From: Brachybacterium muris
Lineage (GTDB): Bacteria > Actinomycetota > Actinomycetes > Actinomycetales > Dermabacteraceae
Assembly (NCBI RefSeq): GCF_016907455.1
Contig: NZ_JAFBCB010000001.1
Span: forward strand, 124,001 to 188,000
Direction: 5' to 3'
DNA length: 64,000 bases
Shown here: piece by piece, positions 15,853 to 24,633 of the stretch
Position numbering within the stretch: the first letter of the stretch is position 1
Layout of the letters: every line of letters starts with the position of its first letter
Made by a program: the position numbers and the translations under genes
The notes under the pieces: model-generated
What the model was told of the DNA's origin: nothing
The model's input: the letters and a program-made list of their open reading frames with translations, nothing else
The model's database searches: none

Positions 15853-17011
15853 GCGCCTGGATCGTCCGGGACATCGCCGCGCGCAGGATCGGCCTGGGCA
15901 TCGCGGCGATGAGCCGGATGTGCCCCTCGCCCACCGTCCCGCAGGAGCGGCCGTCGGTGGGCACCACTCGCGCCTCCCGTTGGATGAACTCCACCGCTGG
16001 GCATGGCAGGTCCAGGGCGGTGAGGTCCACCCAGTTCACGTAGGTGCCTTCGGGGCGGCTCACCACGGCGGCAGGCAGCCCTTCGCCGATCATGTCGGCC
16101 ACCATCGAGGTGCAGTCGGCCAGGTAGGCGGTCACCTCGTCGATCCACCCGGAGTCGTCGCGGTAGGCGGCGATAGTGCCTGCCATCCCCATCGACGGGG
16201 TGCGATCCGACAGCGGGGTGGGCATCCGCGACCAGGCCTCGCGGTCCACGTCGCTGGTCAGGACGGCCTGCGCGCACTTGAGGCCCGCGATGTTCCAGCC
16301 CTTGGTGGCGGAGACCGCGGTGACGGTGTGCGCGGCTGTCGTCTCGCTCAGTGAGGCGTAGGGGATGTGGCGGTGCCCCTCGAACACGATCGGTGCCCAG
16401 ATCTCGTCGGCGAACACGCGCACCCCGGCTCCCTCGACCATGCGGGCGAAGGCCTCCAGCTCCTCGCGGGTGAACACGCGCCCGGTGGGGTTGTGCGGGT
16501 TGCACAGGATGACCAGCTGCGCGCCGCTGCGCTCGATGGCCGCGGCGATCCCCGGGAGGTCCAGCGCCCAGCGGCCGCGGTCGTCGCGGATCATCGGCAC
16601 CTCGATGGCGTCACGGCCCTGGCGCCGGATCGAGGTGAAGAAGTTCATGTAGGCGGGGGTCGGTACCACTACGGGAGTGCCGGGATCGGTGGTCGAGGCG
16701 ATCACCTGGTCCAGCACCATGATCACCTCGGGGGCGACGCGGATGTCCGCCGGATCCACCTGCCACCCATGGGTGGTACGGAGGCGTTCGGCGGTGGCCT
16801 CACCGGTCTGCTCCACCAGGTGCGGGGGTGCGTAGCCGAAGCTGCCCCGGTCCAGTTCCTTGCGCAGGGCGGCAGTGACCACGGGGGAGGTCCCGAAGTC
16901 CATCTCGGCCACGAATGCGCCGATCGCCTGGTCCGGCAGGCACCATTTCAGGCTCTTGGTCGCACGGAGCTGCTCGACGGTGATCGCATCGAACGCTGCT
17001 GCCAGGTTCAC
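15800..17011 (-). CDS. PatB/MalY family PLP-dependent C-S lyase or aminotransferase
   Basis: A 403-residue fold-type I PLP enzyme. N-terminal ATKSLKWCLPDQAIGAFVAEMDF is characteristic of the MalY/PatB group; CNPHNPTGRVF, FADEIWAPIVF and the Schiff-base Lys in SATKGWN (about 237) follow in order. Members cleave cystathionine or cysteine conjugates, releasing a thiol, pyruvate and ammonia. The GTG start has AAAGGA 9 nt upstream. A 9-bp inverted repeat lies in its leader (17037-17060). Confidence 0.9.
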   Translation of the reverse strand: MNLAAAFDAITVEQLRATKSLKWCLPDQAIGAFVAEMDFGTSPVVTAALRKELDRGSFGYAPPHLVEQTGEATAERLRTTHGWQVDPADIRVAPEVIMVLDQVIASTTDPGTPVVVPTPAYMNFFTSIRRQGRDAIEVPMIRDDRGRWALDLPGIAAAIERSGAQLVILCNPHNPTGRVFTREELEAFARMVEGAGVRVFADEIWAPIVFEGHRHIPYASLSETTAAHTVTAVSATKGWNIAGLKCAQAVLTSDVDREAWSRMPTPLSDRTPSMGMAGTIAAYRDDSGWIDEVTAYLADCTSMVADMIGEGLPAAVVSRPEGTYVNWVDLTALDLPCPAVEFIQREARVVPTDGRSCGTVGEGHIRLIAAMPRPILRAAMSRTIQALRPREAPGPGPALDAPR

Positions 17012-17036
17012 GGTCAGTCCTTTCCTCGTGCCGGTA

Positions 17037-17060
17037 CCTGCACCCGGGACAGGGTGCAGG
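17037..17060. promoter_or_regulatory. Inverted repeat in the divergent region of the PatB-like gene
   Basis: Perfect 9-bp arms CCTGCACCC/GGGTGCAGG are separated by 6 bp, 26-49 bp upstream of the PatB GTG. It could be an operator or a leader hairpin. Confidence 0.4.
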
Positions 17061-17149
17061 AGGTCGGGGACCCTGATCCCGCCATCATGTCAGCCCCTGG
17101 CCGGACCCCACCGACTGAGACATCGGACAACCGGCGCTACGATGTGCGC

Positions 17150-17716
17150 GTGACGAGCGAGGAACCAGGACCGGTGCAGCACGCTCCGTGGCAGGGCCGC
17201 AGCGTCGCCGTCGCGCAGCTGCGCGAACTGCTGACGCCCTGCGCCCCCAGCGGCATGCTGCGCCTGGTGGTCCAGCGCCTCTCCCTGGTCGAGCACGGAC
17301 GGCCCGCAGGGGAGCACGAGGTGATCTCCTCCGTGGCCGACGTGGACGGGAACCTTGTCGCAGTGCCCTTGCGCGAGAGCGTGCGGGCCGACCGGGACCG
17401 CGCCGATGCCGTCGATGCCGCCATCGCGAAGCTGCGGCAGGACCTCGCCGCGGACGGTCTCATCGACGTGGCCGGCCTCGAGGTGATCATCGACGCCGAC
17501 GGCACCGAGCAGGTGCGGATCGCCCGCGACCTGACGGTGGCGCCGCGCGACCTGCGCGATGGGGATCCCTTCGACGCCGTGCACGACGGCGACCACCACA
17601 TCGCCCGCCACGCCCCGGTGCTGGAGGATCTGCGCGATCGCCTGGCCGAGCAGTCCACCGGCCCCCTGCGCCGCGCCTGGGAGTCCATCCAGGACGTGCT
17701 TCGCAGGCTGCGCTGA
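17150..17716 (+). CDS. Protein of unknown function (188 aa)
   Basis: A 188-residue soluble, acidic protein beginning VTSEEPGPVQHAPWQGR, with a mixed central region (VISSVADVDGNLVAVPLRESV, GLEVIIDADG) and a C-terminal helix ending in Arg residues. No domain recognised. The GTG start at 17150 (or 17144) is chosen because upstream codons overlap the patB leader; the frame remains open further upstream but antisense to patB. Confidence 0.6.
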   Translation: MTSEEPGPVQHAPWQGRSVAVAQLRELLTPCAPSGMLRLVVQRLSLVEHGRPAGEHEVISSVADVDGNLVAVPLRESVRADRDRADAVDAAIAKLRQDLAADGLIDVAGLEVIIDADGTEQVRIARDLTVAPRDLRDGDPFDAVHDGDHHIARHAPVLEDLRDRLAEQSTGPLRRAWESIQDVLRRLR

Positions 17717-17741
17717 CCCTCGGCGGCCCCGGATCTGCTGA

Positions 17742-19034
17742 TCAGGCCCCGGCCAGGGCTGCCGGGCACATGCCGGCCGCCGTCGCCCCGGGCAGAGTGA
17801 CATCGAGGGCGCCTGCGAGGGTGACGCCGAGATCCGCCCAGGCCCCCTCCACGGGGCCGGAAGGCAGGCCGTCGCCCTGCCCCAGGGCCGTGCTCCAGGC
17901 ATCGGGATCGGACACGGCACGGGGGCCTGCGTAGTAGGGGTCATCGCCCTCCACCAGTGGACGATACGTGGGGGACAGGCCGAACAGCGTGCCCGGGGCC
18001 CCGTCCAGCACAGCGATCACGTCCGTCCGGTCCGTGGCGCCGATGCCGTCGTCCACCTGCCGCAGGCGCAAGCGGCAATGCGCCGCCACCTCCGCGAGAG
18101 CCTCCATCGCCGCATCGCGAACGGTGTCGGGCTCGCCGCGCCGCACGTGCAGGGCGCCGCGGGGCCCATCCGGCCACACCAGCGCACGGAAGTCCGCCAG
18201 CCGTGGCCCGTCCGTGCTCACCAGGCCGCGGCGGGCCAGCATCGTATTGGGGTGCACCAGCAGCTCCACGGGCACCAGGGGGCGGCCCGGCAGCAGCACC
18301 ACATGATCAGCGTCCGTCGGCCCGAAGGCGGTGACCACCCGCCCCAGCGCGCTGACGGTGGCGGCGAGTGAACGGTCAGCAGCTGACGAGGAGCGACCCT
18401 CGTGGCGCCGTGCGCGCCCCAGTCCCGTCAGTCGTACCGCCGCCAGGTCGATCCTGCCGGCCGTGTACGCCTCCTCGGCGATCTGAGCGACCAGTTCGTC
18501 CGGCTCGACCTGGGACAGCTGCACGCCGGCCTCGCGGCGCGCGCGCAGGTGCTCGGTGACCATGCGCGCGGAACTGGTCTGCTCGACCATGCTCCAGCGG
18601 TCGCGGTAGCGGCGCAGGTCCTCCACCAGTGGCAGGCACAGATCAACTCCTGCACGGGCTGTGGCCGGGCCCCCGCGGGCCGTGGCCGGCCACTGCAGTG
18701 CGCAGGTCACGCCCCCGCGGGCACCCACCTGGTCCAGCAGGGTCGGGGTGCGCAGGTCGCCGGCGTACCAGACGCCCGCCCCGGTGGGCTCCGAGGGGTG
18801 CAGGGCCAGCTCGGTCGCCACCCCCGTGTGTCCCACGGAGGCACCGCTCATGACGCTCACCAGCGCGGGAGCGGGCTCCGAGGGGCCTCCGGGGCGGACC
18901 CGCAGCGGATTCGCCCCGGCCAGCAGCGCATCGAGGCATGTGCCGGGCGTGCGGAGCGGGCCCCCGGCGATCGAAGCCACATCGAGATCGTCCAGCCCGT
19001 CCGCGGCGATCACGAGGGCACGACCCTGGACCAT
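17742..19034 (-). CDS. Unassigned protein, possibly alkaline-phosphatase-like
   Basis: A 430-residue protein with the N-terminus MVQGRALVIAADGLDDLDVAS and later SVMSGASVGHTGVATELALHP. The opening 'hydrophobic strand-DG' and the Ser-rich turn resemble the nucleotide-pyrophosphatase/alkaline-phosphatase superfamily, but the full metal-binding set cannot be traced, so function is left open. AAGGAGG lies about 7 nt before ATG 19034, which fixes the start. The upstream neighbour on the same strand is the lipoprotein gene at 19158. Confidence 0.55.
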   Translation of the reverse strand: MVQGRALVIAADGLDDLDVASIAGGPLRTPGTCLDALLAGANPLRVRPGGPSEPAPALVSVMSGASVGHTGVATELALHPSEPTGAGVWYAGDLRTPTLLDQVGARGGVTCALQWPATARGGPATARAGVDLCLPLVEDLRRYRDRWSMVEQTSSARMVTEHLRARREAGVQLSQVEPDELVAQIAEEAYTAGRIDLAAVRLTGLGRARRHEGRSSSAADRSLAATVSALGRVVTAFGPTDADHVVLLPGRPLVPVELLVHPNTMLARRGLVSTDGPRLADFRALVWPDGPRGALHVRRGEPDTVRDAAMEALAEVAAHCRLRLRQVDDGIGATDRTDVIAVLDGAPGTLFGLSPTYRPLVEGDDPYYAGPRAVSDPDAWSTALGQGDGLPSGPVEGAWADLGVTLAGALDVTLPGATAAGMCPAALAGA

Positions 19035-19157
19035 GGTGCCCCTCCTTGCCTCCGACGCCAGCAGCATCACGAACGTAGAGGCCCCGTATTGCCCGCATGG
19101 GTGCCGGTGGTGGCCGCGGGGACACCGTCAGGTGAACAGCCGACGACCACGCGCCCG

Positions 19158-20018
19158 TCAGGGGCAGAGGACGACCGTCTCCTCATCACCGAGCATCGCC
19201 TCGGAGGAGGTGCTGTCCATCGCCTTGCGGGGGACCCGGGGGGAGCCGATCACCTGCTCCATGGTGGCCTCCTGCACTGCCACGTACGCCTCCTCGGGGC
19301 CGATCGCGGGGACGATCAGGCCCCCCGCCTCACCGGTGGCGCACAGGTCCATCCCGTGGACCGTCACCTGGAACATGCCGCGGGTGCTCTCGCCCCTGCC
19401 GTCCAGGTCCATCCTCATTGCGAACCGGAGGGCCACCACACCCACGTCCCGCGAACCGGTGTCGATCACGGTGCGAGCGATGGTGCCGCCGAACAGCAGC
19501 TGTGGCAGCGCGCCCGTCTGCCCGCGGTACCAGTTGGCACAGATGCGGGGGGCGCCCACATCGGCGAAGGCATCGGCCAGGACGTAGGCGTAGAAATGGC
19601 GGCTCCCGCTCTTGAAGCCCTCGGCCAGGTCGTCCTTCCAGAAGTTCGGGGTGGACGTCGAGATCGCGTACTGCGCATCGGCGTCCGAGAGCCCCGTGAG
19701 CTCGCCCGGGGAGAGGTATGCGCCGGTCAGGAAGTCCACCAGCTGCTGGCGGGCACCTGGCACGGAGGAGTCATCGAGGCCGCTGTCGGTCCAGGCCGAG
19801 TACTCCGCGAGGTCGCCCTCGAGGGGGAGGGACAGCAGGTCGTCGGCCGAACGGGTGTCCCACTGGGCCTGGTCGACGGAGGCCAGGGGATCGCGTGTCA
19901 GGTCGGGGTCGGTCGCCACCGGCTGGGGGCCCCGGGAGCACGCCGCCAGGGCAAGGGACCCGGTGCCCAGCAGTGCCGCGGCGAGGCGCCGACGCGTCAG
20001 CAGGGTGCGTCCGCTCAT
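19158..20018 (-). CDS. Lipoprotein of unknown function
   Basis: A 286-residue exported protein. The signal peptide has twin Arg-type residues (TRRRLAAALLGTGSLALAAC) with the lipobox LAAC, so Cys26-27 should be lipidated and anchored to the outer face of the membrane. The mature part is soluble and rich in acidic residues with two or three cysteines. ATG 20018 overlaps the TGA of the small membrane gene upstream (ATGA). No family recognised. Confidence 0.75.
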   Translation of the reverse strand: MSGRTLLTRRRLAAALLGTGSLALAACSRGPQPVATDPDLTRDPLASVDQAQWDTRSADDLLSLPLEGDLAEYSAWTDSGLDDSSVPGARQQLVDFLTGAYLSPGELTGLSDADAQYAISTSTPNFWKDDLAEGFKSGSRHFYAYVLADAFADVGAPRICANWYRGQTGALPQLLFGGTIARTVIDTGSRDVGVVALRFAMRMDLDGRGESTRGMFQVTVHGMDLCATGEAGGLIVPAIGPEEAYVAVQEATMEQVIGSPRVPRKAMDSTSSEAMLGDEETVVLCP

Positions 20019-20305
20019 CTCAGCTCGGGCTCGGAGGTGTCGGCCCGGCCCGCATCCGCATCCAGGCGGCGGGAGATGGTGCGGGCACGGTCGCGCTCGC
20101 GACCCACCGCGCGGTCCACCAGCTCGGTGGTGTCGTGCTCGGGCTCATCCGGCTGGATCACCATCCACACCACGAACGCGATCGTGAGCACCGCGGTGCC
20201 GGCCAGCAGGATCCCGAACACCGACCAGAAGGAGCCGGGCAGATCGGGGTTCCAGAACGGGGAGTCCTCGAAGGGGGCAGCCGCCAGCAGCGTCGCAGCG
20301 ATCAC
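20015..20305 (-). CDS. Small single-pass membrane protein (96 aa)
   Basis: One strong membrane segment (WSVFGILLAGTAVLTIAFVVW, about residues 28-50) follows an outside-facing N-terminus; the C-terminal 45 residues are charged and cytoplasmic (ELVDRAVGRERDRARTISRR). The GTG start at 20305 has GAGGGGAGAGG just upstream. The stop overlaps the lipoprotein start by 4 nt, so the two are co-translated. It is divergent from the kinase gene. Confidence 0.6.
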   Translation of the reverse strand: MIAATLLAAAPFEDSPFWNPDLPGSFWSVFGILLAGTAVLTIAFVVWMVIQPDEPEHDTTELVDRAVGRERDRARTISRRLDADAGRADTSEPELR

Positions 20306-20410
20306 GGCCTCTCCCCTCAGATGCTCGCCGGCACGCCCGCAGACGGTGCGGGGCGCTCGGACACGGCCAGCATAACGGCCGGTGTCCATCACGGATATGC
20401 TGGCCGCGCT

Positions 20411-21934
20411 ATGGCAGACGTGATCGTCGGGCGCTTCGCGCTGATAGACCTGATCGCCAAGGGGGGATCCGGGTCCGTTTGGCGAGCCTGGGATCAGAAG
20501 ACCCAGGAGCTGTGCGCCGCGAAGGTGCTGCGCCAGCGCGACTCCGCCGACCTCATGCGGTTCGTGCGCGAGAAGGGCGTGAGCTTCGATCACCCCCACC
20601 TGCTCACCCCCTACGGCTGGGGCGCCGAGGACGAGCACGTGGTGATCGCGATGCCGCTGGTCTCCGGGGGCACCCTCGAATCGGTGGTCAAGAAGAAGGG
20701 CAAGCTGGCCGAGCCCGCCGTGGTGGTGGTGCTGGAGCAGCTGCTGGACGGCCTGGCCCACATCCACGAGGAGGGCTGGATCCACCGCGACGTGAAACCG
20801 GCCAACATCATGTTCGAGCCCCGCGGGAAGGCCTGGCCCCACTCCCGCCTGGCGGACTTCGGCATCGCCGTCCACGAGACCGACGTGCGCTTCACCCACG
20901 TGGGCATGGTCAACGGCACCCCCGGGTACATGGCCCCCGAACTGTTCGCGATGGCCGAACCCACCCCCTCCCACGACCTCTACGCCGCCGGTGTGGTGGC
21001 GCTGGTGGCCCTGAACGGTCCCATCAAGCTGCACGACGGTGCCTTCCGTCCCGACGAGCTGAACCAGCACCTGCGGGGCGTGACCCCGAAGCTGTCGGCC
21101 GTGATCCGCAAGCTGGTGGCAGCTCAGCCGGAGGAGCGCTACCAGGACGCCCAGAGCGTGCGCCGATACCTGCCGCGAGTGCCGCGAGGGTACCCCCTCA
21201 CCCTGGCCGACGGCACCCCGCTGGAGTTCTCCGACACCCTGGACCCGCTCCCGCCGAACGCACCGGGTGCTCGTCGCCCCGAGCGGCCCGCTCCGGGCGT
21301 CGCCGTCTCGTCGATGGAGGCGATCCGCTCCGGGCGCGTCCAGCAGGGGTTCTCCGCTGCCTCGGCCTCCCCGCAGACGGGCCCGCAGTGGGCCGGTGGC
21401 CCCGGCCAGCCCGGCAGTCCTCGTGGCGGAGGCCCGCAGCAGGGTGGCCAGCCCTACCGTCAGGGCGGGCCCCAGGGCGGGCCGTCGCGCGGTGGGTACC
21501 AGCAGGGTGGGCCGCAGCAGGGTCGGACCGGCATGCAGGGCCCGCAGCACGGCGGCTCCCGTGCCGCCACCGGCTCGCGCACCGGCAGCGGTACCGGTGG
21601 CCGCAGCACCACCACCTCGCAGGGCATCACCGGCACCATCACCAGCACCCTGACCGGGACCGGACCCAATGCAGGACGCAATCGCAGGACCCTGGTGGCC
21701 GCGGCCATCGGGGCCGTGGCGGCGCTGGTGCTGGGCGTGATCGTGGCCGTGGTGCTGGTGAACGTGTTCGACGGATCCAGTGCCTCGGGCCCCACCAGCA
21801 CCATCGACTCCTCGTACGCCCTGGTGGAAGCCGGGCAGGAGTGCGTCGCGGAGGATCTGGGCGTGATCGGCATGACCGAGGACGGCCGCTACCTGTCCTG
21901 CTCCGTGAACGGCGAGGGTCACGCCTTCGGCTGA
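20411..21934 (+). CDS. Transmembrane serine/threonine protein kinase (PknB-like Hanks type)
   Basis: A 507-residue protein. The kinase domain (about 8-265) contains the Gly loop IAKGGSGSVW, AAKVL with the ATP-binding Lys, HRDVKPAN (catalytic loop), ADFG and GTPGYMAPE. A 150-residue Gly/Gln/Pro-rich linker follows (repeats such as QQGGPQ), then one membrane helix (about 428-452) and a short outer tail of about 50 residues with two Cys. There are no PASTA repeats, so it is not a typical PknB. Phosphorylation targets are unknown; the nearest PP2C phosphatase gene is 9 kb away. A TATGCT box lies 9 bp before the ATG. Confidence 0.92.
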   Translation: MADVIVGRFALIDLIAKGGSGSVWRAWDQKTQELCAAKVLRQRDSADLMRFVREKGVSFDHPHLLTPYGWGAEDEHVVIAMPLVSGGTLESVVKKKGKLAEPAVVVVLEQLLDGLAHIHEEGWIHRDVKPANIMFEPRGKAWPHSRLADFGIAVHETDVRFTHVGMVNGTPGYMAPELFAMAEPTPSHDLYAAGVVALVALNGPIKLHDGAFRPDELNQHLRGVTPKLSAVIRKLVAAQPEERYQDAQSVRRYLPRVPRGYPLTLADGTPLEFSDTLDPLPPNAPGARRPERPAPGVAVSSMEAIRSGRVQQGFSAASASPQTGPQWAGGPGQPGSPRGGGPQQGGQPYRQGGPQGGPSRGGYQQGGPQQGRTGMQGPQHGGSRAATGSRTGSGTGGRSTTTSQGITGTITSTLTGTGPNAGRNRRTLVAAAIGAVAALVLGVIVAVVLVNVFDGSSASGPTSTIDSSYALVEAGQECVAEDLGVIGMTEDGRYLSCSVNGEGHAFG

Positions 21935-22103
21935 CCCGCGGCCGCGGCGGAATCGGGGGGTGCGAGACCGCCGGGCCACCTGATGGCCGGTGGCGGGCAG
22001 GGAACGGCGTAGTAGTGGCCCCATATGAACAGCTACGACATACATGCCGGTGCTGATCACAGAGGGCCAGTACCTCGGTGACGGACCAGGAACGCGGCGC
22101 GGT

Positions 22104-22153
22104 CACCGGGTCAGGAACGGGGTACGGCCACCGGATCAGGAACGGGGCACGGC
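22104..22153. repeat. 25-bp tandem duplication at the 3' end of a hydrolase gene
   Basis: Two adjacent 25-bp units (22104-22128 and 22129-22153) differ at two positions. The stop codon of the gene at 22136-23761 lies inside the second unit, so the duplication may have altered the last few residues. Confidence 0.7.
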
Positions 22154-23761
22154 CACCGTGTCCAGGCCCTGGATCAGTGCTTCGCGGCGAGGATCCATCT
22201 GCAGATCGATCCGTAGAACGGACCGGGTCCCGCCGGACTGCACCCCGCCGGACTGTGCACCCGGGACCGTCCAGCGCAGGTGGGTGAGGCTGAGCGGCTG
22301 GGCATCCTCCGGCCGCAGGGAGCCCAGCGCCCCCTGCTCCAGACCCGCGGCCTCCAAGGCCTGCTCAAGACGACGGCGGCGCTCGGCCCGGGAGATGTCC
22401 AGGTCCATGTTGTCCGCGAACCAGGCATCGGCCAGGGAATCACCCGCCCCGCGCAGCCAGTCCAGGGCCGCGCCGGCGGCCTGCACGGTGCGCGGCGAGG
22501 GCTCGGGCACCCGCGGGGCGAACAGGGCAGGGGCATGCTTGGCGAGGATCTGCATGGCCTGCACGGACAGCACGCCGAGCGGCGCGTACTTGCTGTTGGC
22601 CAGGGCCACCACGCCCACGCCGGAGTCCCGGTGCCACTGCATGAACGCCCCGTAGCCGGGGTAGCCGCCGGAGTGGGACACCAGTTCACGCAGGTCCGGC
22701 AGCACATCCACGACCAGGCCGTAGCCATAGCCGCGGATCCGGTCGAAGCCCGTGGTGCTGCCATCGGACCCGATCGGACTGCCAGGCAGCAGGTGGTGGC
22801 GGTGCATCTGCTGCATCTCGCGACGTGAGGCCGTGCCCAGCAGGTCCTGCGGGCGATCGGCAGCATCGGGAGCGTCGGCCGCGGCGAGGAACCGCACCCA
22901 CGCAGCGAGATCGTCGACCGTGGAGTACAGCCCTGCCATCGCCCCGTACACGCCGGGACGGTCGAAGGGCTCGGCCTCGAAGCGGGTGGCGTCGGAGCGC
23001 TCGTTGATCCGGTGGCCGGTGGCGATGCGAGCCGAGTCCAGGCCGGAGGTCTCGAAGGCGCTGTCCACCATCCCCAGGGGCTCCAGGAAGCGCTGCCGGA
23101 TCTCGGTGGTGTAGTCGGAGCCGGTGACTTCGTCGATCACGCGGCCCAGCATCGCGAAGCCCGTGTTGGAGTACTCGTAGCCGGAGCCCGGGGTGGTGGA
23201 GCGGCCCAGGCCGCCGCGCAGCAGCGCCGCGAACTGCTCGCGGGTCATGGACTCCTGGCGGTCGCCCCAGGGATTGTCGGTGACCAGGCCGGAGCTCATC
23301 GTGAGCACGTCCCGCAGGGTGATCGGGCGGGCATCGGCGGGCAGGTCGACGGCGCCGACGGCCTCGGGGAGGTACTGCTCCACCGGGTCGTCCAGGCGCA
23401 GCTTCCCCTCATCGCGCAGCGCGAGGATCGTCGCGGCGGTGAAGGACTTCGTGAGCGAGGCGATGCGGGAGATGGAGCCGCGGTACATCGGGGTGGACCC
23501 CGGGGTGGGCTCGCCGCCCGCCAGCTCGCGGTGCCCCGCGGCGCCGTGGGCCAGGACCGCCTGATCATGACCGTGCCCGCCGACGATCGCCCAGGTCACC
23601 CCGGCGATGCGGTGGTCGGTGACGGTCTGCTCGTACAGCGCAGTGATCTCACGGACGGCGCTGTCCGGGATCGGGGCGGCGGTGCTCGAGGTGGGGGCGT
23701 TGCTCGGGGGGTTGCTCGAGGTGGGGGCAGGGCTGGAGGGCGTGTTCTGCATGCCTGTCAC
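22136..23761 (-). CDS. Serine hydrolase of the class C beta-lactamase/DD-peptidase family
   Basis: A 541-residue member of the beta-lactamase (AmpC-type) family: SLTK (SxxK, near residue 103), YSN (YxN, near 200) and HSGG (HxG, in place of KTG) occur in the expected order, and a C-terminal extension of about 150 residues follows. No signal peptide is visible; the first 30 residues are Pro/Ser/Thr-rich and derive from short direct repeats. Such proteins act as esterases, D-amino-acid peptidases or lactamases, so the substrate is open. GTG 23761 overlaps the TGA of the SWIM gene; ATG 23752 is an alternative start. Confidence 0.87.
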   Translation of the reverse strand: MTGMQNTPSSPAPTSSNPPSNAPTSSTAAPIPDSAVREITALYEQTVTDHRIAGVTWAIVGGHGHDQAVLAHGAAGHRELAGGEPTPGSTPMYRGSISRIASLTKSFTAATILALRDEGKLRLDDPVEQYLPEAVGAVDLPADARPITLRDVLTMSSGLVTDNPWGDRQESMTREQFAALLRGGLGRSTTPGSGYEYSNTGFAMLGRVIDEVTGSDYTTEIRQRFLEPLGMVDSAFETSGLDSARIATGHRINERSDATRFEAEPFDRPGVYGAMAGLYSTVDDLAAWVRFLAAADAPDAADRPQDLLGTASRREMQQMHRHHLLPGSPIGSDGSTTGFDRIRGYGYGLVVDVLPDLRELVSHSGGYPGYGAFMQWHRDSGVGVVALANSKYAPLGVLSVQAMQILAKHAPALFAPRVPEPSPRTVQAAGAALDWLRGAGDSLADAWFADNMDLDISRAERRRRLEQALEAAGLEQGALGSLRPEDAQPLSLTHLRWTVPGAQSGGVQSGGTRSVLRIDLQMDPRREALIQGLDTVAVPRS

Positions 23762-24633
23762 CGTAGCGGGTGTGGGGGCTCGTCGTCCTGGCTGCCCTGT
23801 TGGTAGAACGCGGCTATCAGTGCCGCTGCGTGCTCACCCAGCACTGCGGCGAGCAGGGAAGGGTCGGCCCGGGAGGGGTCGAAGCCAGGGGAGGGGCGAG
23901 CAGAGCCGTCCACGGAGCCGGAGTCCTCGCCCGCATCACCGTCCCGGCCATCGGTGCTGTCAGCCGTGCCGACACTTCCACCGGTACCGATGCTGTCGCC
24001 GGTGGCGTCGTCGGGGGAGGGGGTGTTGTCACCTGCACCCGGTGACGGTGCGGTGGGCGTGGCGTCCTGGGGCGCAGCGGGAGCGGACCTTGCGGAAGTC
24101 CCCGCGGCAGGCGCCACCAGGTCCTCGATGCGCAGCCCGCGCAGGGTGAGCAGGGTCAGAGGCTTCTCGTCCACCGCCTCCACCAGCACATACACGAGCG
24201 CCGCAACATGGCGGCAGGGCCCCGGCCAGTCCAGGCAGGAGCAGTCGTGGGACAGTTCCGAAGGTCCACGCGGCAACAGCGACACCTCATGGGCCGACAG
24301 CTCCTTCTCCACCAGCTGCGGGTACTCCCCGGCGGCCATCCTGGCCGGCAGCTCGGGGTGCGCACGGGCCACCGCGAGGAACGCCTCGCGGTCCGGTGCG
24401 GAGTACGGGGTGAGGTCCAGCTGCGGGCGGTACAGCTCCCCATCGGAGTCCTGCACGGCACCACGGGCCGCCCCGCGGGTCACGTCGATCCACGCCACCC
24501 GGCCGGCGCGGGCATCGGCCCTGCCGCCGGAGGCGCGACTGCCGCCCAGCAGCGACTCGATCGCCCGGCGCAGGGCGACCGCGTGCCAGCCCACCCCGAT
24601 GGGGCCTCTGCGAGATCGCAGCTGGATGCTCAT
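23758..24633 (-). CDS. SWIM zinc-finger protein, partner of the SNF2 helicase
   Basis: A 291-residue protein with one SWIM finger, CSCLDWPGPCRH (CxC-xn-CxH, near residues 130-145), which binds zinc and often DNA or protein. The rest is an N-terminal conserved region and a long Ala/Asp/Ser-rich, probably disordered tail (190-260). ATG 24633 overlaps the TGA of the helicase gene (4 nt). SWIM and SNF2 genes are found side by side in many bacteria, suggesting a joint chromatin-remodeller-like complex. Confidence 0.85.
   Translation of the reverse strand: MSIQLRSRRGPIGVGWHAVALRRAIESLLGGSRASGGRADARAGRVAWIDVTRGAARGAVQDSDGELYRPQLDLTPYSAPDREAFLAVARAHPELPARMAAGEYPQLVEKELSAHEVSLLPRGPSELSHDCSCLDWPGPCRHVAALVYVLVEAVDEKPLTLLTLRGLRIEDLVAPAAGTSARSAPAAPQDATPTAPSPGAGDNTPSPDDATGDSIGTGGSVGTADSTDGRDGDAGEDSGSVDGSARPSPGFDPSRADPSLLAAVLGEHAAALIAAFYQQGSQDDEPPHPLR

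Noticed and set aside
16367..17716. 449-residue protein
   Set aside because: The first 260 codons are antisense to the PatB-like gene; only the part from about 17150 looks like a real protein.
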